A stretch of DNA of 64,000 nt from Glaciecola sp. UBA1851 (GCA_002338515.1 DDIL01000172.1:1-64000), one strand, 5' to 3'. Shown: positions 26,726 through 36,063, counted from the first letter of the stretch. Translations and numbers: made by a program. The notes: generated by a model from the letters alone, not told the origin.

Positions 26726-28149
26726 AGCATGGAAACAACGTCAATCCCAAAGTATTTAACCAGTACTGTATTTGTAAAAATGACTGCCAATACAACGGGT
26801 ATAAAAGTTTTAAGTGATAAATTAATATAACGCTCTAAAAAGCTACTTTGATACTCTGGAGCACCCTGCTCTAGCTCTTGATTAAACGCATAGTGGCGCC
26901 ACTTATAAGCCACAAATAAACAAATCAATAAACCGTTCAGCGGTAATATAGTGTCATAAAACACATCATAAACTACGTCAAAGAATGATTTATCCGCGCC
27001 GGCATAGAATACAAAATTAGTGAAGAAACCCACCAAGCCAAATGAGAACGCACACATTAACGAAAATAGCACGAGTAATGCACCACATATTAATAATGAA
27101 GCTTTTCTTGATGCACCTTTTTCACTCATAAGCGCAGAAACCGGTACTTCAAATATAGACACTAACGAGGTTATGGCTGCAAAAAATACGAGTAAAAAGA
27201 AAATACAAGCCACTAAGCTAGCGCCGAAATAGCCAATTGAATCTTGTAGTGCCAAAAATATTTGCGGTAAATATGAAAATATCATCGAAACTGATGACTC
27301 ACTTAAACTAGCAGTATCGACAGTAGGATTGAAAGAGAATATGGCGGGTAGAATCATTAAACCCGCGGTGAAAGCCACAGCTGTATCGGTTAAAGCAACG
27401 AGTTTTGCAGAGGAAGGTAGGTTGGCTCGCTTATCTATGTAACTGCCGTAAGTTATCATTATACCCATACCTAACGACAGCGAGAAAAAGGCCTGAGAAA
27501 GCGCGCCATTAACTACCTGCGCATTAATTTTTGACAAGTCAGGTACCAAATAAAATTCTACTCCAGCTAATGCGTTATCACGAGTCAATACAAAGGCAAC
27601 AAGCAATAATAACATTGCAAACAATGCAGGCATTAAGATTTTAGCTGCTTTTTCAATCCCCTCTTTCACACCGCCTTGTAGAATAAAATATACAATGCCC
27701 AATACCAGTGCCATATACATGAACAGAGAATTGCCAGTTATGAAGTTTGAAAATGTACCAGGTGCGGCGAGCTCATCTAGGTTTCCCATAGCAGATTCAG
27801 CAAAATAACCAAATATCCATACGGTTATTACGAGGTAGAAAACAGCTATCATAAATGGCGTAATAATAGAGAGCCAGCCAGCAATTCTCCACTTACGGCT
27901 ACCATTTGAGAGGCCAGTATAGGCACCGAGCGGATCTTTCTGACTCGCTCTACCAACGGTCATTTCAGCTATCATGACGGGCAAGCATATTGCAACAACA
28001 AAAATGGCGTACATTAGCAAAAATGCACCACCACCGTTTTTAGCGGCACCAACAGGAAACCCCACTAAATTACCAATACCGACTGCAGAACCCGCAGCGG
28101 CTAAAACAAATCCTAGTTTGGAACCAAACTGTTCTCTTGAACCAGCCAT
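26716..28149 (-). CDS. sodium-dependent NSS-family amino-acid transporter
   Basis: 477 residues with 11-12 hydrophobic helices. The first helix has the neurotransmitter:sodium symporter signature, with the unwound Na+/substrate-binding stretch SAVGIGNLVGFP and NGGGAFLLMY. LSLGMGIMITYGSYI in helix 6 and FEVPVSALMSEKG are also typical. The family imports an amino acid or amine with Na+ (and often Cl-); bacterial relatives include LeuT, MhsT and TnaT. Substrate identity is open. The gradient made by the Na+-NQR pump encoded in this window could drive it. It is monocistronic and convergent with the YeeZ-like gene. Confidence 0.92.
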   Translation of the reverse strand: MAGSREQFGSKLGFVLAAAGSAVGIGNLVGFPVGAAKNGGGAFLLMYAIFVVAICLPVMIAEMTVGRASQKDPLGAYTGLSNGSRKWRIAGWLSIITPFMIAVFYLVITVWIFGYFAESAMGNLDELAAPGTFSNFITGNSLFMYMALVLGIVYFILQGGVKEGIEKAAKILMPALFAMLLLLVAFVLTRDNALAGVEFYLVPDLSKINAQVVNGALSQAFFSLSLGMGIMITYGSYIDKRANLPSSAKLVALTDTAVAFTAGLMILPAIFSFNPTVDTASLSESSVSMIFSYLPQIFLALQDSIGYFGASLVACIFFLLVFFAAITSLVSIFEVPVSALMSEKGASRKASLLICGALLVLFSLMCAFSFGLVGFFTNFVFYAGADKSFFDVVYDVFYDTILPLNGLLICLFVAYKWRHYAFNQELEQGAPEYQSSFLERYINLSLKTFIPVVLAVIFTNTVLVKYFGIDVVSMLIS

Positions 28150-28284
28150 CAGACTTCCTTTTTATTATTTTTATACTGAATATCAATTATAGTGAAAAAT
28201 GTTAACAGTTGTTAACATAAATGTCTCCACACAAATGCATTGATAATTTAAAGAAATAACCCGAATATATGGTTTCAGTTTTGT

Positions 28285-29013
28285 TTAGTAACTTATCTTC
28301 TTTCCTTCCCAATCAATATAATAGGGTGACTGCTCAGTATCGAACTTATCTATAATCGATAATAATTGAGAAACTGTGAACTGTGAAGTAAACAATTTAC
28401 CCGGTTTAACATTACTTTGAAAAGGTTTACTTAGGTTAGTATCAACTGTGCCAGGATGATAACAAGCTAGCGCTGTATTCGCAGAACGCCTTTTATATTC
28501 TATGCTAGCAGTTTTTACAATCATGTTTAGCGCAGCCTTTGAGGCTCTATATCCGTACCAGCCACCTAAACCATTTTCACTGATACTCCCTACTCTTGCG
28601 CTAAAGAACGTAATCGATGCTCCTTCTTTCGCCATCACTTTTACAAGAAATTTCAGCCACAGTGCCGGAACAATAGTGTTGACGCGAAAATACTCGGTTA
28701 ATTGCTCGCTACTTATATCTTCTAAGCGCTTTTCTGGCTTAAGCGCCATGTCCCCTGAGGTATGCAGTACTCCTGTTGTACATATTACTTTAGAGAATCG
28801 AATACCTTGCGATGAAATGTCAGCTATAAACTCCTTAACTTTATCAGAATCAGTTGAATCAAAGGCATATGAGATTTGTTTGTCATTAATTTTAGAGAGT
28901 TCTGATCGAGATACACAATGAACCGTGCCAACCTTAGTGTCATCGCACAGTTGAGCCACAACTTCTTTTCCAATACCGCCACCTGCTCCAATTACCAATA
29001 CATGTTGATTCAT
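28285..29013 (-). CDS. SDR-family oxidoreductase (C-factor-like)
   Basis: 242 residues of the short-chain dehydrogenase fold. It has the nucleotide-binding GAGGGIG at 9-15, the NTIVPALWLKF helix, catalytic Ser138 region (TFFSARVGSIS), Tyr155 and Lys159 (YRASK), and HPGTVDTNLSKPF. These fit the C-factor/CsgA-like SDR subgroup common in marine proteobacteria. The substrate is unknown. Its ATG overlaps the... preceding DCC gene stop by one base (TAATG arrangement), so the two are translated from one message, DCC first. Confidence 0.85.
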   Translation of the reverse strand: MNQHVLVIGAGGGIGKEVVAQLCDDTKVGTVHCVSRSELSKINDKQISYAFDSTDSDKVKEFIADISSQGIRFSKVICTTGVLHTSGDMALKPEKRLEDISSEQLTEYFRVNTIVPALWLKFLVKVMAKEGASITFFSARVGSISENGLGGWYGYRASKAALNMIVKTASIEYKRRSANTALACYHPGTVDTNLSKPFQSNVKPGKLFTSQFTVSQLLSIIDKFDTEQSPYYIDWEGKKISY

Positions 29014-29405
29014 TAATATTTAGCCTTACAGTTGTTATTTTCACATCGTTTCTTACCCGTGAGCCAGTAAGAAATCTTATATCTGTTTTTTGCAAATATT
29101 AAATAGGCTTTATCGGCAAAAAATCTGATTATTGGCCATCTCAAGGGTGCATAAACCCATCCTCTACCAACTTCACTCCAGGCTCTGTGGGTTGCATCTA
29201 AACCAACAAGCAAAGTCCCGTCCTCACACATACCATGAATTCTATCGTTTAAAGCTTGCCATTCAAGATCGGGATAGTTTCTTTCAAAATCGTCATCCAT
29301 GATATCTACAAATGACAAATTACCGTCTGTATTCAATTTTTTTAGTTGATTCATCTCTTTTTCACATAATGGGCAAGTGCCATCGTAAAAAATTTTGAAG
29401 GCCAT
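29013..29405 (-). CDS. DCC-family (DUF393) thiol-disulfide oxidoreductase-like protein
   Basis: 130 residues. The N-terminus YDGTCPLCEKEM contains the DCC-family motif, with CxxC at C11 and C14, then MDDDFE and a basic, aromatic C-terminal part (LRWPIIRFFADKAYLIFAKNRY split over 90-112) that ends in a second cysteine-containing tail (KKRCENNNCKAKY). The family is thioredoxin-like and of poorly defined function. Context: it is the first gene of a two-gene unit with an SDR, sharing one base at the junction. A redox role is inferred from the CxxC motif. Confidence 0.85.
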   Translation of the reverse strand: MAFKIFYDGTCPLCEKEMNQLKKLNTDGNLSFVDIMDDDFERNYPDLEWQALNDRIHGMCEDGTLLVGLDATHRAWSEVGRGWVYAPLRWPIIRFFADKAYLIFAKNRYKISYWLTGKKRCENNNCKAKY

Positions 29406-29679
29406 GTTTATTCCAAAAGACTATGTATTTGGGAGTGGTTACGTAAAACCAGTATACAAAGATTAAAAGGCAGAGAATGATTGAGCGAAGATTTCTTTAC
29501 AGTATTAGGGCCTGTTGGCCTTTTTAAGTTTTCAAACCCAAGAGTGCAGACTTTTTAATCATCTCCGAAATATGCACTTCAGCATGGGGGTAGCGCCAGA
29601 GCTGTCAAAATTCAATAAAGAAATTACGGAATAACTCAAAGGATTGTGCTTTTGGGATAGGCACTATCCTTATTGAATG

Positions 29680-30804
29680 TTAGTTGAACCATTCAGGTTT
29701 AATTTTCATTTTGAATAATAGCGGTGCAAAGTCTTCATATTTTTGTCTATCAGATTCGCAAACTGTATTGTCAGCGTACACTCGTTTCCAAGGGTCATTA
29801 ATTAAGTATAACTCATCCCTCTTCACAGCAACTCCTTCCAAAGCTGTATTTTTAATTTTATGATAACTTGCACAATTTCCGTTTGTTGATGACGGAGCAA
29901 AAAATTCAACATTTACGATTTTAGTTGGTTTTTGTTTCTCTAAATCTAAAATCCATAGTTGGTCATCGTTTCGCGCAGCTGCTATTAAATAGCCCTTATC
30001 AGAATCTTCAGGGTAATAAACATCCATTCCATTAATAGGATGATTACCTTCGTCAAATAACGGAAATAGTAGTTGTGTATCTTTTACTTTTATAAAATCA
30101 TCAAGTTTATTAAACATCTGTTCTTCATAAACTAATTCAAATACTCTTGGTTGAGTGTTTTTATCTTTTTCTAACCCTAATAGTATTCTTGAGTCTTTAG
30201 TTATAGTTAAACCTTCAATTCCGTCATTTGGAAAATTACCAACATTATCCGTCTTATCAAATTGTAACGCCCTTATACCCGTGATTAAAAGTTGCTCATT
30301 AATTAATTCAATTTTGACTAATAGAGTGGGATGATTTGTTGATCCTGTCTCTTTGAATCTCATTTGACAAGATTCACTTAATTCACCCGCACGTGTTGCA
30401 TCTTCAGTTACAATTAACCATTGGTTTTCCCTATTAGGAATAGATACTAGTCCTTCATAATCTGGTCGAGAATTAAGATAAGAACTAAAACAGCTCTCCT
30501 TGACGTTGTCAGACATCTTAAATGGACCAAGCTTATCTATAACTTTTTCTTCATTTAGACTTATTTTATGTAATCTTTTAATTTGAGTTTCGTCAGCACT
30601 GCCATCTGAGATAGAATACAAATAACCGTTGTAGTAACTCAAACCCGAGGTTTGTGGATTTAACATATACTCTGAATTAATGTCAGTAATCCAGTCGCCT
30701 TTTACACTTTCATAAAATACTATTTCAGGCTTTTGTGTAAAAACGGAGCATGCCTGAAGGCAAGTGCTTATAACAACAGTGAATATTATTTTTCTTATAG
30801 ACAA
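29680..30804 (-). CDS. putative lipoprotein with beta-propeller-like (phytase/esterase-like) repeats
   Basis: 374 residues from a TTG at 30804, preceded by AGGAAA; this start gives a compact lipoprotein signal (MSIRKIIFTVVISTC) with lipobox LQAC, Cys19. A GTG at 30825 with a GAGG is the alternative. The mature part is rich in beta-strand motifs spaced like propeller blades: GLSYYNGYLYSISDG, DYEGLVSIP, NDGIEGLTITKDSRILLGLE, NPINGMDVYYP-like and ALEGVAVKRDELYLIND. The EGL/EGV repeats recall the esterase-like-activity-of-phytase or SdiA-regulated families, which I state as a possibility only. It has no partner genes. Confidence 0.65.
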   Translation of the reverse strand: MSIRKIIFTVVISTCLQACSVFTQKPEIVFYESVKGDWITDINSEYMLNPQTSGLSYYNGYLYSISDGSADETQIKRLHKISLNEEKVIDKLGPFKMSDNVKESCFSSYLNSRPDYEGLVSIPNRENQWLIVTEDATRAGELSESCQMRFKETGSTNHPTLLVKIELINEQLLITGIRALQFDKTDNVGNFPNDGIEGLTITKDSRILLGLEKDKNTQPRVFELVYEEQMFNKLDDFIKVKDTQLLFPLFDEGNHPINGMDVYYPEDSDKGYLIAAARNDDQLWILDLEKQKPTKIVNVEFFAPSSTNGNCASYHKIKNTALEGVAVKRDELYLINDPWKRVYADNTVCESDRQKYEDFAPLLFKMKIKPEWFN

Positions 30805-31262
30805 TACATACTTTCCTAATAACACGTTACTACCCTCAAAATATTTAAAACTCTTATTTCTAACACTGCAAACTCTGCCTGAATACAGATCATATATCAA
30901 CAAATGTTATATCCTATCTCGGTTAAAAGTAATGTTTATGGTAGTTACTAAAATTTAGCTTACTAAATAGAACAACCGAAATTAATTGTTAAACGCTATA
31001 ATCAAAGATTTATAAACATTATTACTTTTGGCTACAGATAATCACTTTCGTTAAAATAAAAGCTATGCAATATAAAAGTTTTACATCTTTGTTGTTTAAT
31101 TTCAGCATATCAATACTATTCAATATCGCGAAGTGTTAAAGTTGAACCTTAATTGACGTATTCTTTATGTCTACACAAGAACTTACAATGTTTAGCATGC
31201 CTAATATGGGTATTTGCGTACACAAGTGATTCAACATCGATGATTGTTTTTTAAACAGAATA
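30805..31262. other. 458-bp intergenic region between the lipoprotein and the PhoD-like gene
   Basis: AT-rich and with no convincing gene. It should contain two divergent promoters. I looked for a pho box before the PhoD-like gene and saw none that is convincing. Confidence 0.5.
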
Positions 31263-33239
31263 ATGACTACGATAACAACGACTATTCCGCTCGTCTTGGC
31301 AGGCCCAATAATACGACACATATCAACTGACGTATTTACTTTGTGGCTGGTAACAAGTGAAGAGTTGTGCGCCCAAAATAGTGATTTTGATAGTACTAGC
31401 GGGGCTTTATCTCCAAGTTTATTTAACTCAAGCAATCAGACGATAGAAATACGCCCAAATAGTATAGAAATCATTCACTTCAAATTGGGTCACAAAGCTT
31501 TTATTTATCAAATACTGATTACGCAGGAAGCGTTATTTCAAGCCAACGCCACATTTTTTTATGATATAGAAATCACTACAAAATCAGGAAAATCATATCA
31601 ACTAAGTAATGTATTACCCGATTTACTGTATCCAAATCAGGCTCAATTCTCTGTTAAATGTCCGAAAAACCTAACAACTGTCATTCATGGTTCTTGCCGT
31701 AAAGCTCATTTCAGCGGTGATGATGCATTGCCTCAACTTGATAATTTGCTAGCTACGAAAATAAATAAGCAAGATCTTGAAACAAGGCCAGACATACTTC
31801 TTCTTACCGGCGATCAGGTTTATGTTGATGATGTTGCAGGCCCGATGTTATTTGCAATACAACAAGTTATTGACCTACTTGGTTTATTCCACGAAAAATT
31901 TGAAGGTTCTCAAGTTCAAGATTCAATCAACTTATGGGATAGTCAAGATGCTTTTTATGAAAGAGAAAATCTTCTACCTAAATCTAAAGATACAAAAAAT
32001 TTAAACAAATCATTTTTTAAAGGCAAGAAAAAACCAATATTTACATCAGTCAACGCTTCTAATCATCTTATTGCTTTAAATGAAATGGTTGCGCTGTATT
32101 TGTTGTCTTGGTCTTCGCGACTATGGCCATTAGTGTCATTCGAAAAAAATGATCTTAAGCTTGAATATCAAGACCGATATAATAACGAAAAATTAGCGAT
32201 AAAAAACTTCGTAAAAGGTTTACCTGCAGTAGAGCGAGCTTTCGCCCATGTCGCAACTTATATGATTTTTGATGATCATGACGTGACAGATGATTGGAAT
32301 TTAACTCGGGCATGGGAAGAAGAGGTTTACGCTAATCCTTTTTCAAATAGAATCGTTGGCAATGCATTAGTTGCGTATTACTTATTTCAAGGTATTGGTA
32401 ATCCTGAAAGCGCGTGGCGAGGACTTCTAAAAGATGCAAGCACCTGCTTTTCTGACAATTTTGAGAGTCACCATGCCAAATTCATTGAAAAAGTGTATAA
32501 ATTTGAAAACTGGCATTATGGCTTAGATACGCTACCTAAATTACAGGTTTTAGATACGCGAACTCAAAGATGGCGAAGTGAGTCTAATGAACATAAACCC
32601 TCAGGATTAATGGATTGGGAAAATTTATGTGAACTGCAGCAAAATTTAATTGGTGAAGAATCTGTCATAATGGTTTCAGCCGCGCCAGTTTACGGTGTTA
32701 AATTTATAGAAGCGATACAAAAATTATTTATCGTTTTTGGCGGCGCTTTAGTGGTAGATGCAGAGAATTGGATGGCGCATAAGGGAACCGCTAGTGTAAT
32801 GCTTAATATATTTAGACATGTAAAAACGCCACCGCACTTCATTGTTTTATCTGGAGATGTGCACTATTCATTTGTTTATGATGTCGGTTTAAGATTTAGG
32901 CGAAATAGTCCTAAAATAGTACAATTCACTGCCTCTGGTATTCACAATGAGTTTCCCAAAACGCTTATAACTTGGTTTGAGCGTATAAATCGATGGTTTT
33001 ATGGTTATCGTTCTCCACTAAACTGGCTTACCAAGCGAAGAAATATGTCGATTAAAGAACGCAATGCAATCTATTCACCTGTTAGCACTGATACGATAGA
33101 GCGAGGAATAGGCGATAAAAAGGATATCGTTAATGGCACATGTTTAGGTTTATTAACGTTAAATGATAAGGGTCATGAATCAGGGTGTAGATTAATCCTG
33201 GCCGATGGCTCTATCGTAGAATTTAAACAAGAACACTAA
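31263..33239 (+). CDS. PhoD-like metallophosphatase
   Basis: 658 residues with the PhoD/calcineurin-like phosphatase pattern. It shows VIHGSCRKA before the core, LLLTGDQVYVDD (metal-binding Asp), MIFDDHDVTDDWN with the DDHD metal site (about 335-347), LQVLDTRTQRWRS, and FIVLSGDVHYSFVYDV (about 520-535) with the second metal His. No signal peptide or Tat motif is visible, so it is predicted cytoplasmic, unlike the classical secreted PhoD. Substrates of this subgroup are unknown; a phosphodiester is likely. It is followed after 17 bp by fldB, so co-transcription is possible. The ATG has no clear ribosome site. Confidence 0.85.
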   Translation: MTTITTTIPLVLAGPIIRHISTDVFTLWLVTSEELCAQNSDFDSTSGALSPSLFNSSNQTIEIRPNSIEIIHFKLGHKAFIYQILITQEALFQANATFFYDIEITTKSGKSYQLSNVLPDLLYPNQAQFSVKCPKNLTTVIHGSCRKAHFSGDDALPQLDNLLATKINKQDLETRPDILLLTGDQVYVDDVAGPMLFAIQQVIDLLGLFHEKFEGSQVQDSINLWDSQDAFYERENLLPKSKDTKNLNKSFFKGKKKPIFTSVNASNHLIALNEMVALYLLSWSSRLWPLVSFEKNDLKLEYQDRYNNEKLAIKNFVKGLPAVERAFAHVATYMIFDDHDVTDDWNLTRAWEEEVYANPFSNRIVGNALVAYYLFQGIGNPESAWRGLLKDASTCFSDNFESHHAKFIEKVYKFENWHYGLDTLPKLQVLDTRTQRWRSESNEHKPSGLMDWENLCELQQNLIGEESVIMVSAAPVYGVKFIEAIQKLFIVFGGALVVDAENWMAHKGTASVMLNIFRHVKTPPHFIVLSGDVHYSFVYDVGLRFRRNSPKIVQFTASGIHNEFPKTLITWFERINRWFYGYRSPLNWLTKRRNMSIKERNAIYSPVSTDTIERGIGDKKDIVNGTCLGLLTLNDKGHESGCRLILADGSIVEFKQEH

Positions 33240-33256
33240 AAGAGAAGTAGGGTTAG

Positions 33257-33781
33257 ATGAGTTTATCAATTGGTATTTTTTACGGTTCTACGACATGTTA
33301 CACAGAAATGGCTGCCGAGAAAATTCAAGAAAAGCTGCAGGAACAATTTGGTTCGACAATTGAGATATTTGATATTAAAGATACATCTATCGCTAAATCC
33401 CAACTGTTCGATTTTATCATTTTTGGGATTTCTACTTGGGACTTTGGAGAGCTTCAAGAAGACTGGGAATCTACATGGGATGACATCTCTTCACTCGATT
33501 TGTCAGGAAAGACAGTTGCATTGTATGGATTGGGTGATCAATACGGCTATGCAGACTGGTTTCAAGATGCACTAGGTATGTTACATGATGAAGTAATTGT
33601 TTTGGGCTGCGACATAGTTGGATATTGGCCTAACGAAGGTTATGAATTTACTGCCTCGAAAGCATTAGTGGAAAACGACCGATATTTTGTTGGCCTATCA
33701 TTAGATGATGAAAATCAGTTTGAACAAACTGATGAAAGAATAGAAAAATGGTCGCAACAGCTCTTAAATGAACTTTCTTAG
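33257..33781 (+). CDS. fldB: flavodoxin FldB
   Basis: 174 residues. FMN is held by the loop YGSTTCYTEMAAEKI at 9-23, the GISTWDFGELQEDW loop (55-70) and YGLGDQYGYADWF. The GELQEDWE segment, ALGMLHDEV and VGYWPNEGYEFTASKA match E. coli FldB closely, more so than FldA. It is a low-potential electron carrier for enzymes such as radical-SAM proteins. It lies 17 bp after the PhoD-like gene and is likely in the same message. Confidence 0.93.
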   Translation: MSLSIGIFYGSTTCYTEMAAEKIQEKLQEQFGSTIEIFDIKDTSIAKSQLFDFIIFGISTWDFGELQEDWESTWDDISSLDLSGKTVALYGLGDQYGYADWFQDALGMLHDEVIVLGCDIVGYWPNEGYEFTASKALVENDRYFVGLSLDDENQFEQTDERIEKWSQQLLNELS

Positions 33782-33874
33782 AAATATTGTTCAGGAATTT
33801 TTAAAAAGAGACTATATATTTTCTTCTGAATAGTTATACTATACGACTATAGTTAAGATTGTGAGCGATGAATA

Positions 33875-34279
33875 ATGAAAAGAAAAAAGCACACGTCAGG
33901 TGATGACGACGCACAAATTGATATGACGCCAATGCTCGACATTGTTTTTATAATGTTGATATTCTTTATTGTAACGACTACGTTCTCTAATGAAAAAGGG
34001 CTATCTGCTAATCGTCCGCCAGATAACCCGCCTACTAATCAGCCGAGTAAAGCGCTATCTATAAGAATAGATGCGACTGGTCAGATTCAAATGGCTGGAA
34101 GAATAGTTGATATACGTAGAGTTGTAGCCAATACCCAAACATTTTTGGCAGAGAACAACACAACAACAGCGGCTATTCAGGCTCATGAAGATACCGAACA
34201 CGGTATTGTGGTAGAAGTAATGGACCAAGTTAAACAAGCTGGCATAACAAACGTATCTATACTTGTTAAAGAGAATTAA
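33875..34279 (+). CDS. ExbD/TolR-family biopolymer transport protein (orphan)
   Basis: 134 residues. The N-terminal cytoplasmic basic stretch precedes one membrane helix with the essential Asp (IDMTPMLDIVFIMLIFFIVTTTF: Asp at about 23). The periplasmic domain follows, with ALSIRIDATGQIQMAGR and AIQAHEDTEHGIVVEVMDQVKQAGITNVSIL read over 52-131. ExbD proteins act with ExbB and TonB to transmit proton-motive force to outer-membrane receptors. No exbB, tonB or receptor gene lies nearby, so this is an orphan subunit. A shared terminator follows. Confidence 0.88.
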   Translation: MKRKKHTSGDDDAQIDMTPMLDIVFIMLIFFIVTTTFSNEKGLSANRPPDNPPTNQPSKALSIRIDATGQIQMAGRIVDIRRVVANTQTFLAENNTTTAAIQAHEDTEHGIVVEVMDQVKQAGITNVSILVKEN

Positions 34280-34293
34280 CAAAGATTGATTTT

Positions 34294-34321
34294 AAAAAAC
34301 CAGCTAATGCTGGTTTTTTTT
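34294..34321. terminator. bidirectional intrinsic terminator
   Basis: AAAAAACCAGC and GCTGGTTTTTTT flank a TAAT loop. T-runs on both strands serve the ExbD gene on the left and the convergent YgjV gene on the right, whose stop codon is at 34304-34306. Confidence 0.92.
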
Positions 34322-34849
34322 TGTCTGCGATTTGGTTTTCTGCCTAATATCCCGAAGCAGCGTATAGAATATGCTGCATAGATTTGTAAAATTAAATATT
34401 GTACCGAATACACTTCCAACAAGGATGGCATATAAAAGTCCTAATAATTCTGCGAACACAAACCATTGCCTCATTTTTATAGCACTTTGCAAAACGATTG
34501 ATCCAACTGTAAAAATTAGTGATGACGTATATGCAATAAAAATTATCCACGTGCTACCTAAGTAAAACCATTCGTAATAGAAAAATATCAAGTTAAGTAG
34601 TACAAACATTCCTAAAACAATGTTTCCTCTAAACCTCATTGCGATAATATTTCGAATACTTGCTAGAGCACATCCAATTCCTGCAGCTTCAGCATTACCT
34701 AATAAGAAGAAATGTGTACTGACTGACGCCAATGCAAGGGCAGAAATCAGTCGGTATCGATTAATGTCTTGTTGTCGATACCCTATAAAGTTAAGAACAA
34801 CAGCTAAGGCACCAAATGACTCAGCTAGAAATTGAGAATGTTCAAACAC
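34304..34849 (-). CDS. YgjV-family inner-membrane protein
   Basis: 181 residues with about five or six hydrophobic helices. The pattern matches the YgjV family: FGALAVVLNFIGYRQQDINRYRLI at the start, ASIRNIIAMRF, and an aromatic TM segment ending in a basic C-terminus (RDIRQKTKSQTKKNQH). The start is a GTG with a GGAG 5 nt upstream. The function of YgjV is unknown. It is convergent with exbD. Confidence 0.85.
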   Translation of the reverse strand: MFEHSQFLAESFGALAVVLNFIGYRQQDINRYRLISALALASVSTHFFLLGNAEAAGIGCALASIRNIIAMRFRGNIVLGMFVLLNLIFFYYEWFYLGSTWIIFIAYTSSLIFTVGSIVLQSAIKMRQWFVFAELLGLLYAILVGSVFGTIFNFTNLCSIFYTLLRDIRQKTKSQTKKNQH

Positions 34850-34861
34850 ATAGGCTCCAAT

Positions 34862-34892
34862 AAAAATAAAGACCGCCTTAAAAAAGGCGGTC
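34862..34892 (-). terminator. intrinsic terminator after the 121-residue gene
   Basis: On the minus strand GACCGCCTT pairs with AAGGCGGTC around a 4-nt loop and is followed by TTTATTTTTATT. The stem covers 34871-34892. Confidence 0.9.
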
Positions 34893-34933
34893 TATAAAAT
34901 AACGCGAAACAGTCTATTACGAATAAATTATAT

Positions 34934-35299
34934 TTATTCGGTTTTTTGACGGGCAAACCAATCGTCATAACTTAGTAGAAAGCTTTCATCTTGACAATCA
35001 GCTGGATAAGCATACAACCCGAACTTGTCGCCCTCTTGATGAGTTAATACTACAGCCATGTTCGGCAATTGGTTCAGTTCGTTATGCATAGGGTCCCATA
35101 TGGGAACATGGTAATTAGAAAGTTTTAATATAGGAACTTTGATGCCGTTAATTGTTGTGTAATGATTTGGAACTGGGTTTGGAATAACTGCATATATGCA
35201 ATGGAAAGGAATGTTAACCTGCACTCCATCCCACCAGAAACGTTCAACCTTTATCTTTTCTATCAAATTTGACACTGTCTTAGGTAATGCTGTATTCAT
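34934..35299 (-). CDS. 121-residue protein of unknown function, possibly CheW-like
   Basis: No signal peptide or membrane helix. The chain alternates short strands and turns: VNIPFHCIYAVIPNPVP, INGIKVPILKLSNYHVPIW, NMAVVLTHQEGDKFGLYAYPADC and SYDDWFARQ. The order strand - Pro-rich turn - strand with VPILKL - Asn/Leu turn - strand resembles a small CheW/SH3-like fold, but no strict motif fixes it. It is closed by its own terminator. I claim no function. Confidence 0.7.
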   Translation of the reverse strand: MNTALPKTVSNLIEKIKVERFWWDGVQVNIPFHCIYAVIPNPVPNHYTTINGIKVPILKLSNYHVPIWDPMHNELNQLPNMAVVLTHQEGDKFGLYAYPADCQDESFLLSYDDWFARQKTE

Positions 35300-35431
35300 G
35301 GCGTTTTCCTTGTATTATCACTGTGTTCGAATTGTTAGTTAGTTTCAGTCAAGCTATATATCTATATCCTATTCTATTTACTTTTCTTTAGGCCGCATTA
35401 ACATAATGAAGGTTCAATTTAACTTAAGCAA

Positions 35432-36058
35432 CTAAAATACTTGAAGTTTAATCATTTGGCTAGCGACATGATTTGCGGTTACCGGTCTATATTTTGCAAG
35501 CGGACCTTGCATTAGCGGAGAAATCCATTTAGAAAGCTTCAATCCTAGCTCTTCAGCAAAACGTTGGTCATCCCGTTCACCCATTAACAAAGGAGGTCTG
35601 ACTGCCGCAGCATTGGGTAACTGAGGCATAGTTAAAATGGCATTTTCCAATTCGCCTTTTACTCTTAAGTAAAAGTTTTTGCTTTTCGCATTTGCGCCTA
35701 TTGACGAAATCCACACAAAACTTGTCGCTCTTTGCATTCTAGCAAGTTGCGCACATACATGCACAAACTCAAAATCTACTCGTCTGAATGCTTTTTTACT
35801 ACCCGCTTTTTTCATTGTTGTACCTAAACAACAGTACACATGCTGCACTGAAAAGTATCCTTGATAGTCCTGCAAATAATCAAAATCAATGACTAATGGT
35901 TGAATTTTTGCTTGAGGATCTTGATAGTCGTGTCGTTTAAGCGGCGCTCTGATCAGGCAAGTGACACTCTCGTACCGCTCATCTGCACATAGTTGATTTA
36001 CTAAAGCTTTACCTACTAACCCTGTTGCACCCAGTACTGTCGCTGAATATTTATCCAT
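35432..36058 (-). CDS. NAD(P)H-binding oxidoreductase, HTATIP2/TIP30-like
   Basis: 208 residues. The nucleotide-binding motif GATGLVG is at 10-16, with LIRAPLKRH as the dinucleotide-specificity region and YCCLGTTMKKAGS at about 78-90. FVWISSIGAN and RVKGELE occupy the SDR active-site positions; VRPPLLMGER follows. These match the small atypical-SDR group that includes human HTATIP2 and bacterial homologues. The substrate is unknown. It lies 5 bp downstream of the PH-domain gene on the same strand, so they are probably co-transcribed. Confidence 0.85.
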   Translation of the reverse strand: MDKYSATVLGATGLVGKALVNQLCADERYESVTCLIRAPLKRHDYQDPQAKIQPLVIDFDYLQDYQGYFSVQHVYCCLGTTMKKAGSKKAFRRVDFEFVHVCAQLARMQRATSFVWISSIGANAKSKNFYLRVKGELENAILTMPQLPNAAAVRPPLLMGERDDQRFAEELGLKLSKWISPLMQGPLAKYRPVTANHVASQMIKLQVF

Positions 36059-36063
36059 AGATG

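Noticed and set aside
30960..31262. Possible pho box upstream of the PhoD-like gene
   Set aside because: No direct repeat close to the CTGTCAT consensus could be found.
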